Source: Saprospiraceae bacterium (GTDB taxonomy: Bacteria; Bacteroidota; Bacteroidia; Chitinophagales; Saprospiraceae). From it: 39,398 bases of DNA. A program made the translations under genes and the position numbers. The notes under the pieces are model-generated. The model had not been told where the DNA came from and made no database searches. It saw only the letters and a program-made list of their open reading frames with translations. Location: assembly GCA_020627965.1 (NCBI GenBank), contig JAHDFX010000008.1, positions 1 through 39,398 of the forward strand. Reading direction: 5' to 3'. Position 1 is the stretch's first letter. The number at the start of each line of letters is the position of its first letter. Positions 15,272 through 24,704 of this stretch are shown in pieces.

Positions 15272-16864
15272 TTATATCATCTCATAAGCAGGCAAAGTCA
15301 GAAAATCAATAAACTCTTCTTCCTTGACAAGTCTATCGAATAATTCAATAGCCTCTTTGAATTTACCATTCTTATAATTTTCTTCACCGACGTAAGACTT
15401 GATTTTTTCCAGTTCACTAGGCAATAATTCCTGATATAAACCATAAGTGATTACTCTGCCATCTTCCAGTTCTGCTGCATTGTGAATCCATTGCCAGACT
15501 TGTGTTCTGGAAATTTCAGCGGTGGCAGCATCTTCCATTAGATTGTAAATAGCAGCTGCCCCATTGCCTCTCAACCAACTTTCAATATAGAGAATACCTA
15601 CATTGATATTGAGACGCAGGCCAGCTTCGGTGATGGTTCCTGTTGGTACTTTTGTCAGATCAGCCGCAGTGACTTGTACGTCTTCACGTTTATTGCCAAT
15701 TTGATTAGGGTTTGGCATGTGTTCATTGAAAATATCCATAGCGACCTTGACCAGTGCAGGGTGAGCTACCCAGGTACCATCATGTCCGTTTTGGACTTCC
15801 ATCAATTTGTCATTACGAACTTTATCAATTGCTTTCTGATTGGCTTCTGCATCGTTTTTGATAGGAATTTGAGCAGCCATACCGCCCATTGCATGAACAT
15901 TGCGCTTATGGCAGGTTTTAATGACCAATTGAGAATAACTACTCATGAAATGGGTTGTCATACCTACTTTAGCTCTGTCGGGCATGATAAAACCTTCTAT
16001 ATTCCTGAATTTTTTGATGTAAGAAAAAATATAATCCCATCTCCCACAATTCAATCCGCTGGAATGGTCTCTTAACTCGTATAAAATTTCATCCAGTTCG
16101 AAGCTTGCCAATATAGTCTCGATTAGTACAGTTGCTTTGATGGTTTTTTGCGAAATCTCCAGATAATCCTGGGCAAATACAAAAACATCATTCCATAGTC
16201 GAGCTTCCAGGTGGCTTTCCATTTTAGGTAAATAGAAATATGGTCCACTTCCATTGGCGATAAGCTGCTTGGCATTATGGAAGACATATAAGCCAAAATC
16301 AACAAAACCTCCACTCATACTTTCTCCATTGACTTGAATATGTTTTTCTTCCAGATGCCAACCTCTCGGACGCACTAGCAATGTAGCTATCTCATTATTA
16401 AGCGTATAATATTTTCCATTTTTGGGATTGGTAAAATCAATGGTACGACGAATAGCATCTCTTAAATTGATCTGCCCTTGTATATTATTGTTCCAATTAG
16501 GTGTGTTGCTATCTTCAAAGTCGGCCATGAACATTTTTGCACCGGAATTAAGCGCATTAATCACCATTTTCCGGTTTACAGGTCCGGTAATCTCTACCCT
16601 TCTGTCCTGCAAATCGGCAGGAAGAGGCGCTACTATCCAGTCCCCCTCTCTGATGTGTTTGGTTTCTGGTAGAAAATCAGGCATTTTACCAGCGTCCAGT
16701 TCTTTTTGTCGCTCTTTTCTTTTAGCTAAAAGCTCTTTTCTTCGTGCATTAAATTTTTCGTGTAATGCCTTCAGAAACTCCTGAGCCTCTGGTGTTAATA
16801 TTTCTGTATATGTTTCTTTGAAGTCACCCTTGATACTCAGGTTGTTTATTGTTTTGAATGTCAT
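15272..16864 (-). CDS. aceB: Malate synthase A
   Basis: Condenses glyoxylate and acetyl-CoA to malate in the glyoxylate bypass. The 530 residues match isoform [13 protein letters not shown] (113-124), catalytic-region LLVRPRGWH (162-170; R165 is the likely active-site arginine), the signature [15 protein letters not shown] (266-280), and a C-terminal [16 protein letters not shown] block with the expected acidic residue. Full length, no disruptions. The isocitrate lyase gene that normally partners it is not in this window. It sits 47 bp after a hypothetical gene and 28 bp before the helicase gene, all on the minus strand, so a mixed operon led by adk is possible. Confidence 0.95.
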   Translation of the reverse strand: MTFKTINNLSIKGDFKETYTEILTPEAQEFLKALHEKFNARRKELLAKRKERQKELDAGKMPDFLPETKHIREGDWIVAPLPADLQDRRVEITGPVNRKMVINALNSGAKMFMADFEDSNTPNWNNNIQGQINLRDAIRRTIDFTNPKNGKYYTLNNEIATLLVRPRGWHLEEKHIQVNGESMSGGFVDFGLYVFHNAKQLIANGSGPYFYLPKMESHLEARLWNDVFVFAQDYLEISQKTIKATVLIETILASFELDEILYELRDHSSGLNCGRWDYIFSYIKKFRNIEGFIMPDRAKVGMTTHFMSSYSQLVIKTCHKRNVHAMGGMAAQIPIKNDAEANQKAIDKVRNDKLMEVQNGHDGTWVAHPALVKVAMDIFNEHMPNPNQIGNKREDVQVTAADLTKVPTGTITEAGLRLNINVGILYIESWLRGNGAAAIYNLMEDAATAEISRTQVWQWIHNAAELEDGRVITYGLYQELLPSELEKIKSYVGEENYKNGKFKEAIELFDRLVKEEEFIDFLTLPAYEMI

Positions 16865-16911
16865 GTTTAATGTATTTATTTGTTCGGGTAATTTATAAGA
16901 ATTATCTGTAC

Positions 16912-17466
16912 TTATTCTTTCGATATAATGCAGGCCAAAATTGCCGCTATTATTCCTTTTTTCTTTGATTTCAGGGCGTATTCTTTGGTTCTGTTATTCA
17001 GTTCTACTTCTATTTTTTGAACCTTGTTTTGTGCCAATGTGCTGAGTAGTTCTTCTGGAATAGCATAGCGAATTTTAGCTACCCAAAAGGTATCGCAGCA
17101 GGTAAAATAGGAATAATAATCCAGTATATTTATTGCGCTTAATTTCAGCGATTGCCCATTATCTAATGTTAGTGTGAGTAGGTAATCTTCCTGTATTTTA
17201 AATTCGCTTTCTGTTGTAGATAAATAAGCATCCAGAAAATAATTTTGCTCTTTATGGCTTACGGCTACGGCGAATTTTTCTTGCAGGTAATTAATTTTCA
17301 CCAGTGTTTTAGTGCGTGTTTCGGAATTATCTGTGCCTTTTTTGTATTGGCATTGCGCAAAAATAGTAAAGGTCTGCAAACTACAAAACAGTAAAAGAAT
17401 AAAGGTCAAACCCGATTTGTAAGAAACACAGATTTGACCTTTTTTATACTTAAGTACGTTCAGCAT
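16912..17466 (-). CDS. Hypothetical exported protein, translationally coupled to adk
   Basis: 184 residues, not recognised. A basic start (about residues 1-18) precedes a hydrophobic stretch, about residues 20-36, ending IFAQC, consistent with an N-terminal signal peptide or membrane anchor. The rest is beta-rich with a [13 protein letters not shown] segment holding two adjacent cysteines, then a lysine-rich region and a short hydrophobic C-terminus ([10 protein letters not shown]). Its ATG overlaps the adk stop codon in TAATG (17464-17468), so ribosomes finishing adk could re-initiate here. The pairing with adk is probably expression convenience only. Moderate confidence that it is a real gene, from the overlap and the signal-like N-terminus. 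Confidence 0.7.
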   Translation of the reverse strand: MLNVLKYKKGQICVSYKSGLTFILLLFCSLQTFTIFAQCQYKKGTDNSETRTKTLVKINYLQEKFAVAVSHKEQNYFLDAYLSTTESEFKIQEDYLLTLTLDNGQSLKLSAINILDYYSYFTCCDTFWVAKIRYAIPEELLSTLAQNKVQKIEVELNNRTKEYALKSKKKGIIAAILACIISKE

Positions 17467-18050
17467 TACTGATGCACTAATGTTTTATCAATTTCAGCGG
17501 TAAGACGACCGAAGACCTCTTCGATGCCTCCCATTCCATTTACAGTGACAGATTTATCGCTTTCGGCATAATGCCCCGCCACGACTGCCGTATTTTGTAA
17601 GTATACCTGAATACGGTTACGAATGATGTTTTCGTCGGCATCATCAGAACGTCCTGAAGTTTTTGCACGATTAAGAAGACGTGTTACGATTTCTTCCTCA
17701 TCTACCTGTAAGGCTAATAAAAGAGTTACAGACTGTCCGCTTTCTCTTAGCATTGTATCTAATGCCTTTGCCTGCGGGATAGTTCTAGGGAAGCCATCAA
17801 AAATATAACCTTTAACATCAGGGTTTTCATCGACTTTTTTCTTCAACATACCGATCGTTACTGAATCAGGTACTAACTCCCCTTTGTCGATATAGCTTTT
17901 TGCTTCCAATCCTAGCGGTGTTTTATTACCAATTTCACTACGGAACAAATCACCTGTGGAAATATGTAATAAGTTGTATTTATCAACTAAATGTGTTGCC
18001 TGGGTGCCTTTGCCACTTCCAGGAGGGCCGAACAGTATCAAGTTAATCAT
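17466..18050 (-). CDS. adk: Adenylate kinase, short-LID form
   Basis: Interconverts ATP + AMP and 2 ADP. From the ATG at 18050 the product is 194 residues: P-loop GPPGSGKGT (8-16), STGDLFRSE AMP-binding segment, FDGFPRT and a short LID region (RLLNRAKTSGRSDDADE), without the zinc-binding insert of long forms. The frame is open to an ATG at 18122, but that would add 24 residues (basic, Ser-rich) not seen in the family, so the shorter start is preferred. A TATCTTTA sequence on the coding strand about 60 bp upstream resembles a -7 box with one mismatch. The hypothetical gene downstream overlaps its stop. Confidence 0.95.
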   Translation of the reverse strand: MINLILFGPPGSGKGTQATHLVDKYNLLHISTGDLFRSEIGNKTPLGLEAKSYIDKGELVPDSVTIGMLKKKVDENPDVKGYIFDGFPRTIPQAKALDTMLRESGQSVTLLLALQVDEEEIVTRLLNRAKTSGRSDDADENIIRNRIQVYLQNTAVVAGHYAESDKSVTVNGMGGIEEVFGRLTAEIDKTLVHQ

Positions 18051-18345
18051 AGCCGATTTCTTTGTAGAGGTTGTATTTTTGAAAAATTTTGAAAAAAGCG
18101 AACGTAAAGATAACATTTTCACATGGTTTTAACTTTTCTGTTGCCAGAAAGTTCACGAAGTCAGCCCTGACATTAAAAAAATATTAAAAATAATACATGC
18201 CTAATTTGCTCATTCGACCTCAATAATCCAAATTTTATTCTGCTTTATATTTTTACTGGGTCATTTTTTTGCATTTAGTGAAGCGTATATTACATAATTC
18301 CGAACTAAATTTGAATTAAAGATACTTCTAAAAGAACATATTTTT

Positions 18346-19947
18346 TTACGAAAAATCTATTTTTTGTGCCAACATTTCTTTGACCTCTTCCTCGCTTTCG
18401 TATTCTTTCATTTCTATATCAATGTTTTCCTCACTAGTATTTGCCGCTTTTAGTCCCAGCATAAATTTTCCGTCTTCACGTTTTTTTATAGCTACTATCC
18501 AAATTTCTTCATTATCAGGAATACGATCAAATCTAAAACCATTGGAAAACGTTCCATTTGCATTCATAATACTGTTTCTCGATTTGAAAGCTATTCTTAC
18601 CTGAGTATTATGTTTGGGTGGAACCTTAACAAGAATATGTGTTTTATCCTCTTCCTTAACATCCCAAAAAGCATCACAATTGATAAAACCCATCCGTTGA
18701 CTATTGAAGACCAGATAATTTCTGCCACATTCAGGTACACTCGTCATAACATCAAAATCTACACCAGGTATCCTGCTTTGTATCTGAGCTGAACGCTGAA
18801 ATTGCCGGATTGCTTCCTTTCTTTTCTGTCGTGAACGCTTTGTAGCAAATACTTTGCGTCTGAGTTCTTTTGGCATTTTCGGTCGAAAATTCCTTTTAAC
18901 AAACATCTTTGAAATAAAACAGGTCTTTTTCTTTTCATCATAAGAACCTCCTCCTCTTCCCCCACTTCTATTCCTACTTCCATTACAAATATTATCACCT
19001 TCTACATTTAACAAACGCCTGGAGGAAGCTTTTTCCCAGTTGACTTCCTGACTCAATTCATCTTCTTCTCCATAAAAGCCCATAAAACTGCGGGTATTTT
19101 TACGAACATTATCTGGAACAGGAAAGAAAATAGTGTACTCTTTATCTTCTTCCAGTTCTACCTCCTGCTGATTGCAGAAAGCCCGTACCCGAAACATTCC
19201 GGCAGTATACAGCAGTCTATCATTAGATAATGTAGTCATATTACCCAGAATTGCATTACTACTTCGATTGTATTCTGAGATTTTAATAACAACATTTTCC
19301 CGACAGCTTTCAGTTGGAAGATCAAAAATATATTTACCAAAGTAAACCAATGTACCTGATGGCAATTTGAGTACTGTATCTCGTTTATTATTGATAACAA
19401 ATTCATGTTCAGGCACTAAACGTCCTGTTATTTCATACAATTCAAGGTTATTGATAGCGATAGAATCAGGAATTTCAATGACATTCCCAACAACAGGTTC
19501 TTCAAAAGGCTCCGGCTCGTTTATCGATTCTATCAATTCAGGAGTTTCCTCCTTCATTCTACCATAAAGAAAAACAACCTCCACCCTCCTATTCTGCTTC
19601 TTATCTTCTTCTGTCTCATTTCCCGTAAGGGGCACCTCTTCGCCATAATAGGATATATCCATCATTTGTGCATCAGCACCCTCATTGATGAGATAGTCAC
19701 GCACGGCTTCTGCCCGGCGTTTGGAAAGCGCTCTGTTATCTTCCAGCTTTCCTTCATTATCGGTGTGTCCTGTAATATTTATTTTATACAAGCCGATCAG
19801 TCCGAGTGGTTCAGAGAGTTCCTGCCTGGCTTGCTCTGACAAGTCGTGACTGCCTGTCTTAAAATAGACTTTGGTAAAATGAGTGTCTTGCGTGGATGCA
19901 AATTGTGCCGACAGGCAACATAGTGTAAGGAATATTATTTTTTTCAT
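18346..19947 (-). CDS. Envelope protein with an N-terminal OmpA-like domain and a beta-rich C-terminal region
   Basis: 533 residues from the ATG at 19947, chosen because MKKIIFLTLCCLSAQFAS is a proper signal peptide; the upstream in-frame ATG (19983) adds 12 residues without sense. Residues about 25-120 are an OmpA C-terminal-type peptidoglycan-binding domain: VYFKTGSHDLSEQAR, NITGHTDNEG, LSKRRAEAVRDYL and NRRVEVVF. This domain is usually C-terminal, so its place just after the signal peptide is unusual. The remaining ~400 residues, with two long beta-rich stretches around a basic segment (KRSRQKRKEAIRQF), are not recognised. Likely periplasmic, holding an unknown module on the cell wall. Divergent from the sulfatase-like gene across a 13-bp inverted repeat. 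Confidence 0.85.
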   Translation of the reverse strand: MKKIIFLTLCCLSAQFASTQDTHFTKVYFKTGSHDLSEQARQELSEPLGLIGLYKINITGHTDNEGKLEDNRALSKRRAEAVRDYLINEGADAQMMDISYYGEEVPLTGNETEEDKKQNRRVEVVFLYGRMKEETPELIESINEPEPFEEPVVGNVIEIPDSIAINNLELYEITGRLVPEHEFVINNKRDTVLKLPSGTLVYFGKYIFDLPTESCRENVVIKISEYNRSSNAILGNMTTLSNDRLLYTAGMFRVRAFCNQQEVELEEDKEYTIFFPVPDNVRKNTRSFMGFYGEEDELSQEVNWEKASSRRLLNVEGDNICNGSRNRSGGRGGGSYDEKKKTCFISKMFVKRNFRPKMPKELRRKVFATKRSRQKRKEAIRQFQRSAQIQSRIPGVDFDVMTSVPECGRNYLVFNSQRMGFINCDAFWDVKEEDKTHILVKVPPKHNTQVRIAFKSRNSIMNANGTFSNGFRFDRIPDNEEIWIVAIKKREDGKFMLGLKAANTSEENIDIEMKEYESEEEVKEMLAQKIDFS

Positions 19948-19983
19948 GGAGTGAATATTTTTGGTTTTCAAATAAGAAATCAA

Positions 19984-20015
19984 GTTTTAGAACGTGTTTA
20001 AGCACGTTCTAAAAC
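19984..20015. repeat. Perfect 13-bp inverted repeat between divergent genes
   Basis: GTTTTAGAACGTG (19984-19996) and CACGTTCTAAAAC (20003-20015) are exact reverse complements around TTTAAG. It lies 37 bp upstream of the OmpA-domain gene and 58 bp upstream of the sulfatase-like gene. The location fits an operator controlling both; the absence of a following T-run argues against a terminator. Confidence 0.7.
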
Positions 20016-20058
20016 ATATAACAAAAATCATGCTGTGTTTATAAGTCCTCAAAAACCC

Positions 20059-20066
20059 TATCTTTG
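20059..20066 (+). promoter_or_regulatory. -7 box immediately before the sulfatase-like gene
   Basis: TATCTTTG fits TAnnTTTG and ends 6 bp before the ATG at 20073. Transcription would start at or next to the start codon, giving a leaderless mRNA. No TTG is found at the -33 position. Confidence 0.45.
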
Positions 20067-20072
20067 TTACTT

Positions 20073-21542
20073 ATGTCAATGCGCTCTAAACAGACACGAA
20101 TTTTCATCCTTCATCCCTTCCTGCTTGGGCTGTTCTTTGTGTTGTATGGTGTAAACCAATATGAAAGCTTATTTGTGGAAACCAAAGAGGTCTTATTATT
20201 AATATTAATGAGTTGGGGCTTAGGTGCTTTGTTGTTTTTTGGCTTTCGCCTAATGTGTCGGCAGTCTTTAAAAGCTGCTTTACTTGCCTCCGTTTCGCTA
20301 GTGAGTATCTTCTTTTATTTTCATTTTTACCATCAGATCACACAATGGACTGGCTGGTCATTTTTACAGCGGCATCGGTATTTTTTGGTGATATTTTTAT
20401 TGATTAATGTGGTTTTGGTCTGGAGAATTATTCGTTCTAAATGGACTTTTTCTGTTTTGAATCAATATTTGAATACACTTTTCATTGCCTTGGTCGTCTT
20501 TGAAGCGGGGAAAGCTATTTGGGGATATTATCAGTCGCAAAAGTGGTTTCCAGCCATACAGGATGAATATCTGAATTATCAGGGGCAAGATTTTGCAAAA
20601 GATAATCTGAAGCCAGATGTGTATCATATTTTATTGGATGCTTACACTGGTTTTGATGCATTGGAGAAATACTGGGATTATGATAATGCAGCTTTTAAAA
20701 GCTATTTAAAAAATAAAAACTTCTATGTCGCAGAGCATGCGCAGGGCAATTATGCGCATACCCGCCAGGTCTTACCGACTATGATGAATCGGGATTATTT
20801 CTGGGACTTGGATGAAAGTGGCAAGGAGCGAGTGTCCGCCTATTTGATCGCTTTATCTGGTATTCGTCATGCGAAAACTTATAAGGATTTTGAGGCGATG
20901 GGCTACGAACTGGTCAATCTGTCTATTTTTGATATGCTGGATAAACCCGGGTTTTATGAACATTCTGGTATTCCTGCTACTTCGTTTCGAGGTTTTATGC
21001 TGCGCAAAACCGTTTTTGATGTCTTTTTTCTACAAAAACGTCAGTGGACACATTATGAAGCTGCTAAAAAAGTCATTAAGCGAGTGAAAAGCATTGCCGC
21101 TACTCCGGCAAAACAACCACGTTATGTATATGCTCATTTGATGCTTCCCCATTATCCTTATTATTTTGATAAGAATGGTAGACTGCATTTAGATCGGGAG
21201 AATCCAAAGCATTGGAGTAATCAGGAGCATTATTTAGAACAACTGATCTATACCAATCAGCTTATCCAGGAAATGATCGATGATATTTTGGAAAATAGTC
21301 AAACTGCTCCAGTCATTATTGTACATGGAGATCATGGTTTTCGCTTTTTGGAAGGCGAGGCAAAAGATGAAGCCGGATATTCAGTACTAGCTGCTTTTCA
21401 TTTCCCAAGTCAGCAATATGAGGCCTTGAGCGACTCCATTAGTCCTGTTAATTTTTACCGGGCTTTGTTGAATGTTGAATTTGGAACTTCTTTTGAACTT
21501 CTGGAGGACAAACGGGAGTTTTTTCGTTCTACTGGAAAGTAA
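20073..21542 (+). CDS. Inner-membrane sulfatase/alkaline-phosphatase superfamily protein
   Basis: 489 residues from the ATG at 20073 (a TTG at 20064 in frame is less likely). About residues 10-150 hold four or five hydrophobic helices, the typical anchor of membrane phosphoethanolamine/phosphoglycerol transferases and related sulfatase-fold enzymes. The soluble part has metal-site-like motifs: DVYHILLDAYTGFDAL near residue 190, AHLMLPHYPY and VHGDHGFRF towards the C-terminus. The usual nucleophile context (Ser/Cys-x-Pro-x-Arg or Asn-x-x-Thr) is not evident, so the reaction may differ; phosphate/sulfate ester transfer on cell-surface glycolipid is only a guess. Preceded by a TAnnTTTG box. Confidence 0.8.
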   Translation: MSMRSKQTRIFILHPFLLGLFFVLYGVNQYESLFVETKEVLLLILMSWGLGALLFFGFRLMCRQSLKAALLASVSLVSIFFYFHFYHQITQWTGWSFLQRHRYFLVIFLLINVVLVWRIIRSKWTFSVLNQYLNTLFIALVVFEAGKAIWGYYQSQKWFPAIQDEYLNYQGQDFAKDNLKPDVYHILLDAYTGFDALEKYWDYDNAAFKSYLKNKNFYVAEHAQGNYAHTRQVLPTMMNRDYFWDLDESGKERVSAYLIALSGIRHAKTYKDFEAMGYELVNLSIFDMLDKPGFYEHSGIPATSFRGFMLRKTVFDVFFLQKRQWTHYEAAKKVIKRVKSIAATPAKQPRYVYAHLMLPHYPYYFDKNGRLHLDRENPKHWSNQEHYLEQLIYTNQLIQEMIDDILENSQTAPVIIVHGDHGFRFLEGEAKDEAGYSVLAAFHFPSQQYEALSDSISPVNFYRALLNVEFGTSFELLEDKREFFRSTGK

Positions 21543-21712
21543 AACCGGATATTTTATAGGGCACATGTAAACGCAAAGTCGCAAGGCGAATTTCTCCTTT
21601 CAAAGGGTAAATTTTGGATATTAAATACCCGTGTTATATAAAAATATTCGCCTTGCGACTATACCCTACATTAGTCGAACACCTCTGGAAAGTAAAATCG
21701 GATATTTCGTAG
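21532..21712. repeat. 28-bp direct repeats bracketing a 15-bp inverted repeat
   Basis: A 28-bp stretch starting CTGGAAAGTAAAA at 21532-21559, across the stop codon of the sulfatase-like gene, recurs at 21685-21712 with 25 of 28 matches. Between them, AGTCGCAAGGCGAAT (21577-21591) and ATTCGCCTTGCGACT (21646-21660) are exact reverse complements. This looks like a repeat-element insertion flanked by a duplication, or a segmental duplication of the gene's 3' end. Confidence 0.65.
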
Positions 21713-21730
21713 CTAAAGTTATACCTACTT

Positions 21731-22144
21731 TTAAACAATATTTCCGTAGGTAACAAGAACCGTATCGCCTTGTGTTGCAATAGTAACTGCTCCGGCACTG
21801 ATGGAACGTCCTTCTCTGACGACCTCAGTTCCTACGATCAGGTAATCGTCTTCGTCGTTATCTACAACAACGCCGTTTCCTGCAACTGAAGCTCCTATAA
21901 CAGAATACTCTATTTGAGAGAAGTCTGCTTTTGGATAAACAGTGCTTCCATAGACAGCATCTAAAACTTGGTTGGTTCCAATTTTTAGATTATCCCCATC
22001 TACCCAGATCGTCACAGCATTGTCATTAAGATTAATTTTTTCTACGTCGCTACCAGTGGCGATTTCCAGTTCTTTTGAGTCATTTAAATTAAGCTGTACA
22101 GTTTGCTTTAGGGTAATCTTTACATTTGATAAAGTGTTTGGCAT
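21731..22144 (-). CDS. Hypothetical protein, likely all-beta
   Basis: 137 residues from MPNTLSNVKI at 22144; the upstream in-frame ATG at 22249 adds 35 residues that look like leader sequence. Not recognised. No signal peptide or membrane segment. The protein is acidic and Val/Asn/Asp-rich, with many short beta-prone stretches (VKITLKQTVQLNLN, DTVLVTYGNIV) and an acidic VVDNDEDDYLIVG segment, suggesting a compact beta-sandwich. It has an isolated position, flanked by repeats (21532-21712) and a hairpin (22285-22324), on the same strand as the Ig-repeat gene. Confidence 0.6.
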   Translation of the reverse strand: MPNTLSNVKITLKQTVQLNLNDSKELEIATGSDVEKINLNDNAVTIWVDGDNLKIGTNQVLDAVYGSTVYPKADFSQIEYSVIGASVAGNGVVVDNDEDDYLIVGTEVVREGRSISAGAVTIATQGDTVLVTYGNIV

Positions 22145-22284
22145 AGCTTTACTTTTTTGTGGATAAAAATTGTTTTTTAATTGTTTTTCGTTGGTTAGTA
22201 CAATATCTGAACGAAATAAGTTCACGAATCGTCTTATAGCAGGCAGCAAAATTCAAGTAAATCTTACATTTCCTACAAAAGCAG

Positions 22285-22324
22285 ACATCCCGAATTTTTG
22301 AATTTTCAAAAATTCGGGATGTCT
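22285..22324 (-). terminator. Hairpin downstream of the Ig-repeat gene (CCCGAATTTT family)
   Basis: GACATCCCGAATTTTT (22285-22300) pairs fully with AAAAATTCGGGATGTC (22309-22324); the inner GAA/TTC adds three pairs around TT. It lies 25 bp beyond the minus-strand stop at 22350, and a short TTTT occurs after the stem. It shares its stem core with the hairpin at 7384-7429. Confidence 0.65.
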
Positions 22325-22349
22325 TATGAGTACAGTCTTAGCTGTTGAT

Positions 22350-24704
22350 TTATAGGCGCATCATATTGATGGCTTCTTCCGTTTTTCCTTTCTTATTAGT
22401 TGCTTTTACTTCTATTTTGTTCGCCCCTCTCTTTAAGTTGACACGTGATTTAACTTGTCCGGTTCTTGTATTGTATTGAAAAGGTGTTTGCTTACCATTT
22501 ACAATAACCTGTATGTTACTTTTGCCTGCAACACCTTTAACATTGACGTCAATATCAGCTGTGGCAGTGCGAACAGTTCGATCTTTTAACCTTACCGGGA
22601 AAACCACCTCAACAACTGGCTTACCGCTTATACTTGCAGGAGCTTTATTTCCAGAGTTTTTACCTTTCCCAAGTCCACCTGTTCTGCCAGATCCCGTATC
22701 TTTTGACCCCGTACTCGAAGGCGTTGTTTTACTTCCAGAAGTATTACTTTTACTGCCTGGGCGTGTGAAAACACTACCTATATTAGAAGACTGTTCGCTG
22801 GTATATTTAATCAAAATATCATCTCTTCCTGTACCTCCTCCATTTGTAGCTATAATTTCAACAGTATTATTACCATTTTTCAAATTGATCGTTGCTGAAA
22901 AACGTCCAAGCTGAGGGATATAATCAAAACTGGTCAGGCGTTGTCCGTTTACTCTCAATGCTACATTATTCTTACTGTCTACGTCTGTTATTGTAGCAAT
23001 AATACTAGCTTTATCCGTAGGTGAAGTATAAGGGTTTGTACCTGGTTTTGTGATCTTTACCGTTGGTGCTTTTTTAGTCGTACTCGGTGTAATAACTGCT
23101 CCTGGTCTAGTTCCTCCCAGCGGCTTATTGTACTTAATACGAATATCATCACTATCCGAACCATCCTGATTAGTGGCTGTAACAACAACATTATTATTTC
23201 CTTCTGCCAAATCCAGATTAACTTTCACCAGATTCAATTGGCGGATAAATGTAAAACCATTGATCTGCTTACTGTTTAGGGTCACTTTAATATTGCTCTT
23301 GCTATCTACATTGTTCACCTTTGCTTCTACCGTTACCTCTTCTTTAGTAGAAGTATAAGGATTGCTGCCTGGCTTTGTAATGTTGACTGTTGGCGGTGTC
23401 TTTACTGGTATAACAGCTCCGGGCTTTCCTCCTAGTGATGGCTTATTGTATTTTACAATAACATCATCGCTGCTGCTTCCTGCACTATTTGTTGCTGTAA
23501 TGACTAGTGTATTATTACCATTACTCAGATCAACAGTTGCGGTAAAACGGTCGATTTGCGGTATAAAACTAAAATCCGTACTTGTTTTACCATTGACCGT
23601 AAACTTAACATTGCTCTTACTATCTACATTTTTAATTGTAGCGACAACACTTGCCTCATCTGTAGGGGAAGTGTAAGGATTAGTACCTGGCTTTGTAATC
23701 TTCACTACAGGAGGTTTTTTGTCTGTAGGATCGAATACAGCTCCGCCGCCGCCCATTGGCTTGCTATACTTAATCAATACATCATCACTATCTGAACCAG
23801 CAGCATTAGTTGCTACGATTACTACTGTATTATTCCCATTACTCAAGTCAACTGTAGCAGTGAAACGATCAAGCTGTGGTACAAAACTGAATGCCGTACT
23901 CGTTTTACCATTCACGGTAAATTTAATATCACTTTTGCTATCTACATTTTTCACTGTAGCCACAATACTCGCCTCATCTGCGGGGGAAGTATATGGATTC
24001 GTACCTGGTTTTGTGATATTTACAACAGGCTTATCCATTGTATCATAAATAATCACTACATCATCGCTGTCAGAACCGGCTGAGTTGGTCGCCGAAACCA
24101 CAACAGTATTATTGCCATTAGCCAGGCTGACGTTATTAATAGTAACAACACCTGTACTTGAATTAAAATCAAAGTTGATCTGCTTGTTATTTAATTTAAC
24201 TGAAATCGCGTTCTGGCTGTTTACATTCGTTACAGAAGCTACTACTGTTTCTGTTGAATTATCTGTTGTGTAAGGATCACTCATTGGTTTTGTGATCGTC
24301 ACTTGAGGTCTTGACTGATAAGGCGGGCAGTAAACAATGCTCACATCATCGCTGTCAGTACCATAGTTATTCGTAGCTGTAATCTCAACCTTTGTAGTTC
24401 CGTTGCCTATTGGTACAGTAGCTGTAACTGTATTGCTGGCATTATTGTAATTAAAATTGCTGGTAGTCTGGTTATTAATTTCAAATCTGATATTATTCTT
24501 GCTGCTTACATTCGTAACTGTTGCTCTAATAGTTTCAGATGTATTGTTTGAATTATAAGGGCTTGTATTCGGACGGGTAATATTTACATTAGGTCTTGTA
24601 CCTACATTACCTCCACCAGTTCCAGGATAACCTCCCGGCGGGCAGTAAACGATAGTCTGAGAATCGCTGTCGCTTCCATAAGCGTTCGTTGCTGTGACCT
24701 TCAC
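22350..24704 (-). CDS. 3' part of a frameshifted outer-membrane/Ig-repeat gene (repeats 2-9)
   Basis: 784 codons continuing the gene that starts at 26181. The first codon is a GTG, not a plausible true start, because it begins inside repeat 2 (VKVTATNAYGSDSD). It contains the end of repeat 2, then seven tandem ~90-residue Ig-like units with a shared frame: ITKPGTNPYTSP, NVDSKS, FTVNGKT, a DRFTATVDLSNGNNT segment and ATNxAGSDSDD. They resemble bacterial Ig-like/glucodextranase-B-type modules. Repeats 5 and 6 are the most alike; a Ser/Gly/Thr-rich linker separates repeat 8 from the divergent last repeat (22353 to ~22630). No T9SS sorting domain follows. Joined to the 5' part it would give a ~1,276-residue protein. 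Confidence 0.85.
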   Translation of the reverse strand: MKVTATNAYGSDSDSQTIVYCPPGGYPGTGGGNVGTRPNVNITRPNTSPYNSNNTSETIRATVTNVSSKNNIRFEINNQTTSNFNYNNASNTVTATVPIGNGTTKVEITATNNYGTDSDDVSIVYCPPYQSRPQVTITKPMSDPYTTDNSTETVVASVTNVNSQNAISVKLNNKQINFDFNSSTGVVTINNVSLANGNNTVVVSATNSAGSDSDDVVIIYDTMDKPVVNITKPGTNPYTSPADEASIVATVKNVDSKSDIKFTVNGKTSTAFSFVPQLDRFTATVDLSNGNNTVVIVATNAAGSDSDDVLIKYSKPMGGGGAVFDPTDKKPPVVKITKPGTNPYTSPTDEASVVATIKNVDSKSNVKFTVNGKTSTDFSFIPQIDRFTATVDLSNGNNTLVITATNSAGSSSDDVIVKYNKPSLGGKPGAVIPVKTPPTVNITKPGSNPYTSTKEEVTVEAKVNNVDSKSNIKVTLNSKQINGFTFIRQLNLVKVNLDLAEGNNNVVVTATNQDGSDSDDIRIKYNKPLGGTRPGAVITPSTTKKAPTVKITKPGTNPYTSPTDKASIIATITDVDSKNNVALRVNGQRLTSFDYIPQLGRFSATINLKNGNNTVEIIATNGGGTGRDDILIKYTSEQSSNIGSVFTRPGSKSNTSGSKTTPSSTGSKDTGSGRTGGLGKGKNSGNKAPASISGKPVVEVVFPVRLKDRTVRTATADIDVNVKGVAGKSNIQVIVNGKQTPFQYNTRTGQVKSRVNLKRGANKIEVKATNKKGKTEEAINMMRL

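Noticed and set aside
24607-24704. Programmed ribosomal frameshift at the Ig-repeat gene
   Set aside because: No A-AAA-AAG-type slippery heptamer or downstream structure is obvious, so I report only the shift itself.
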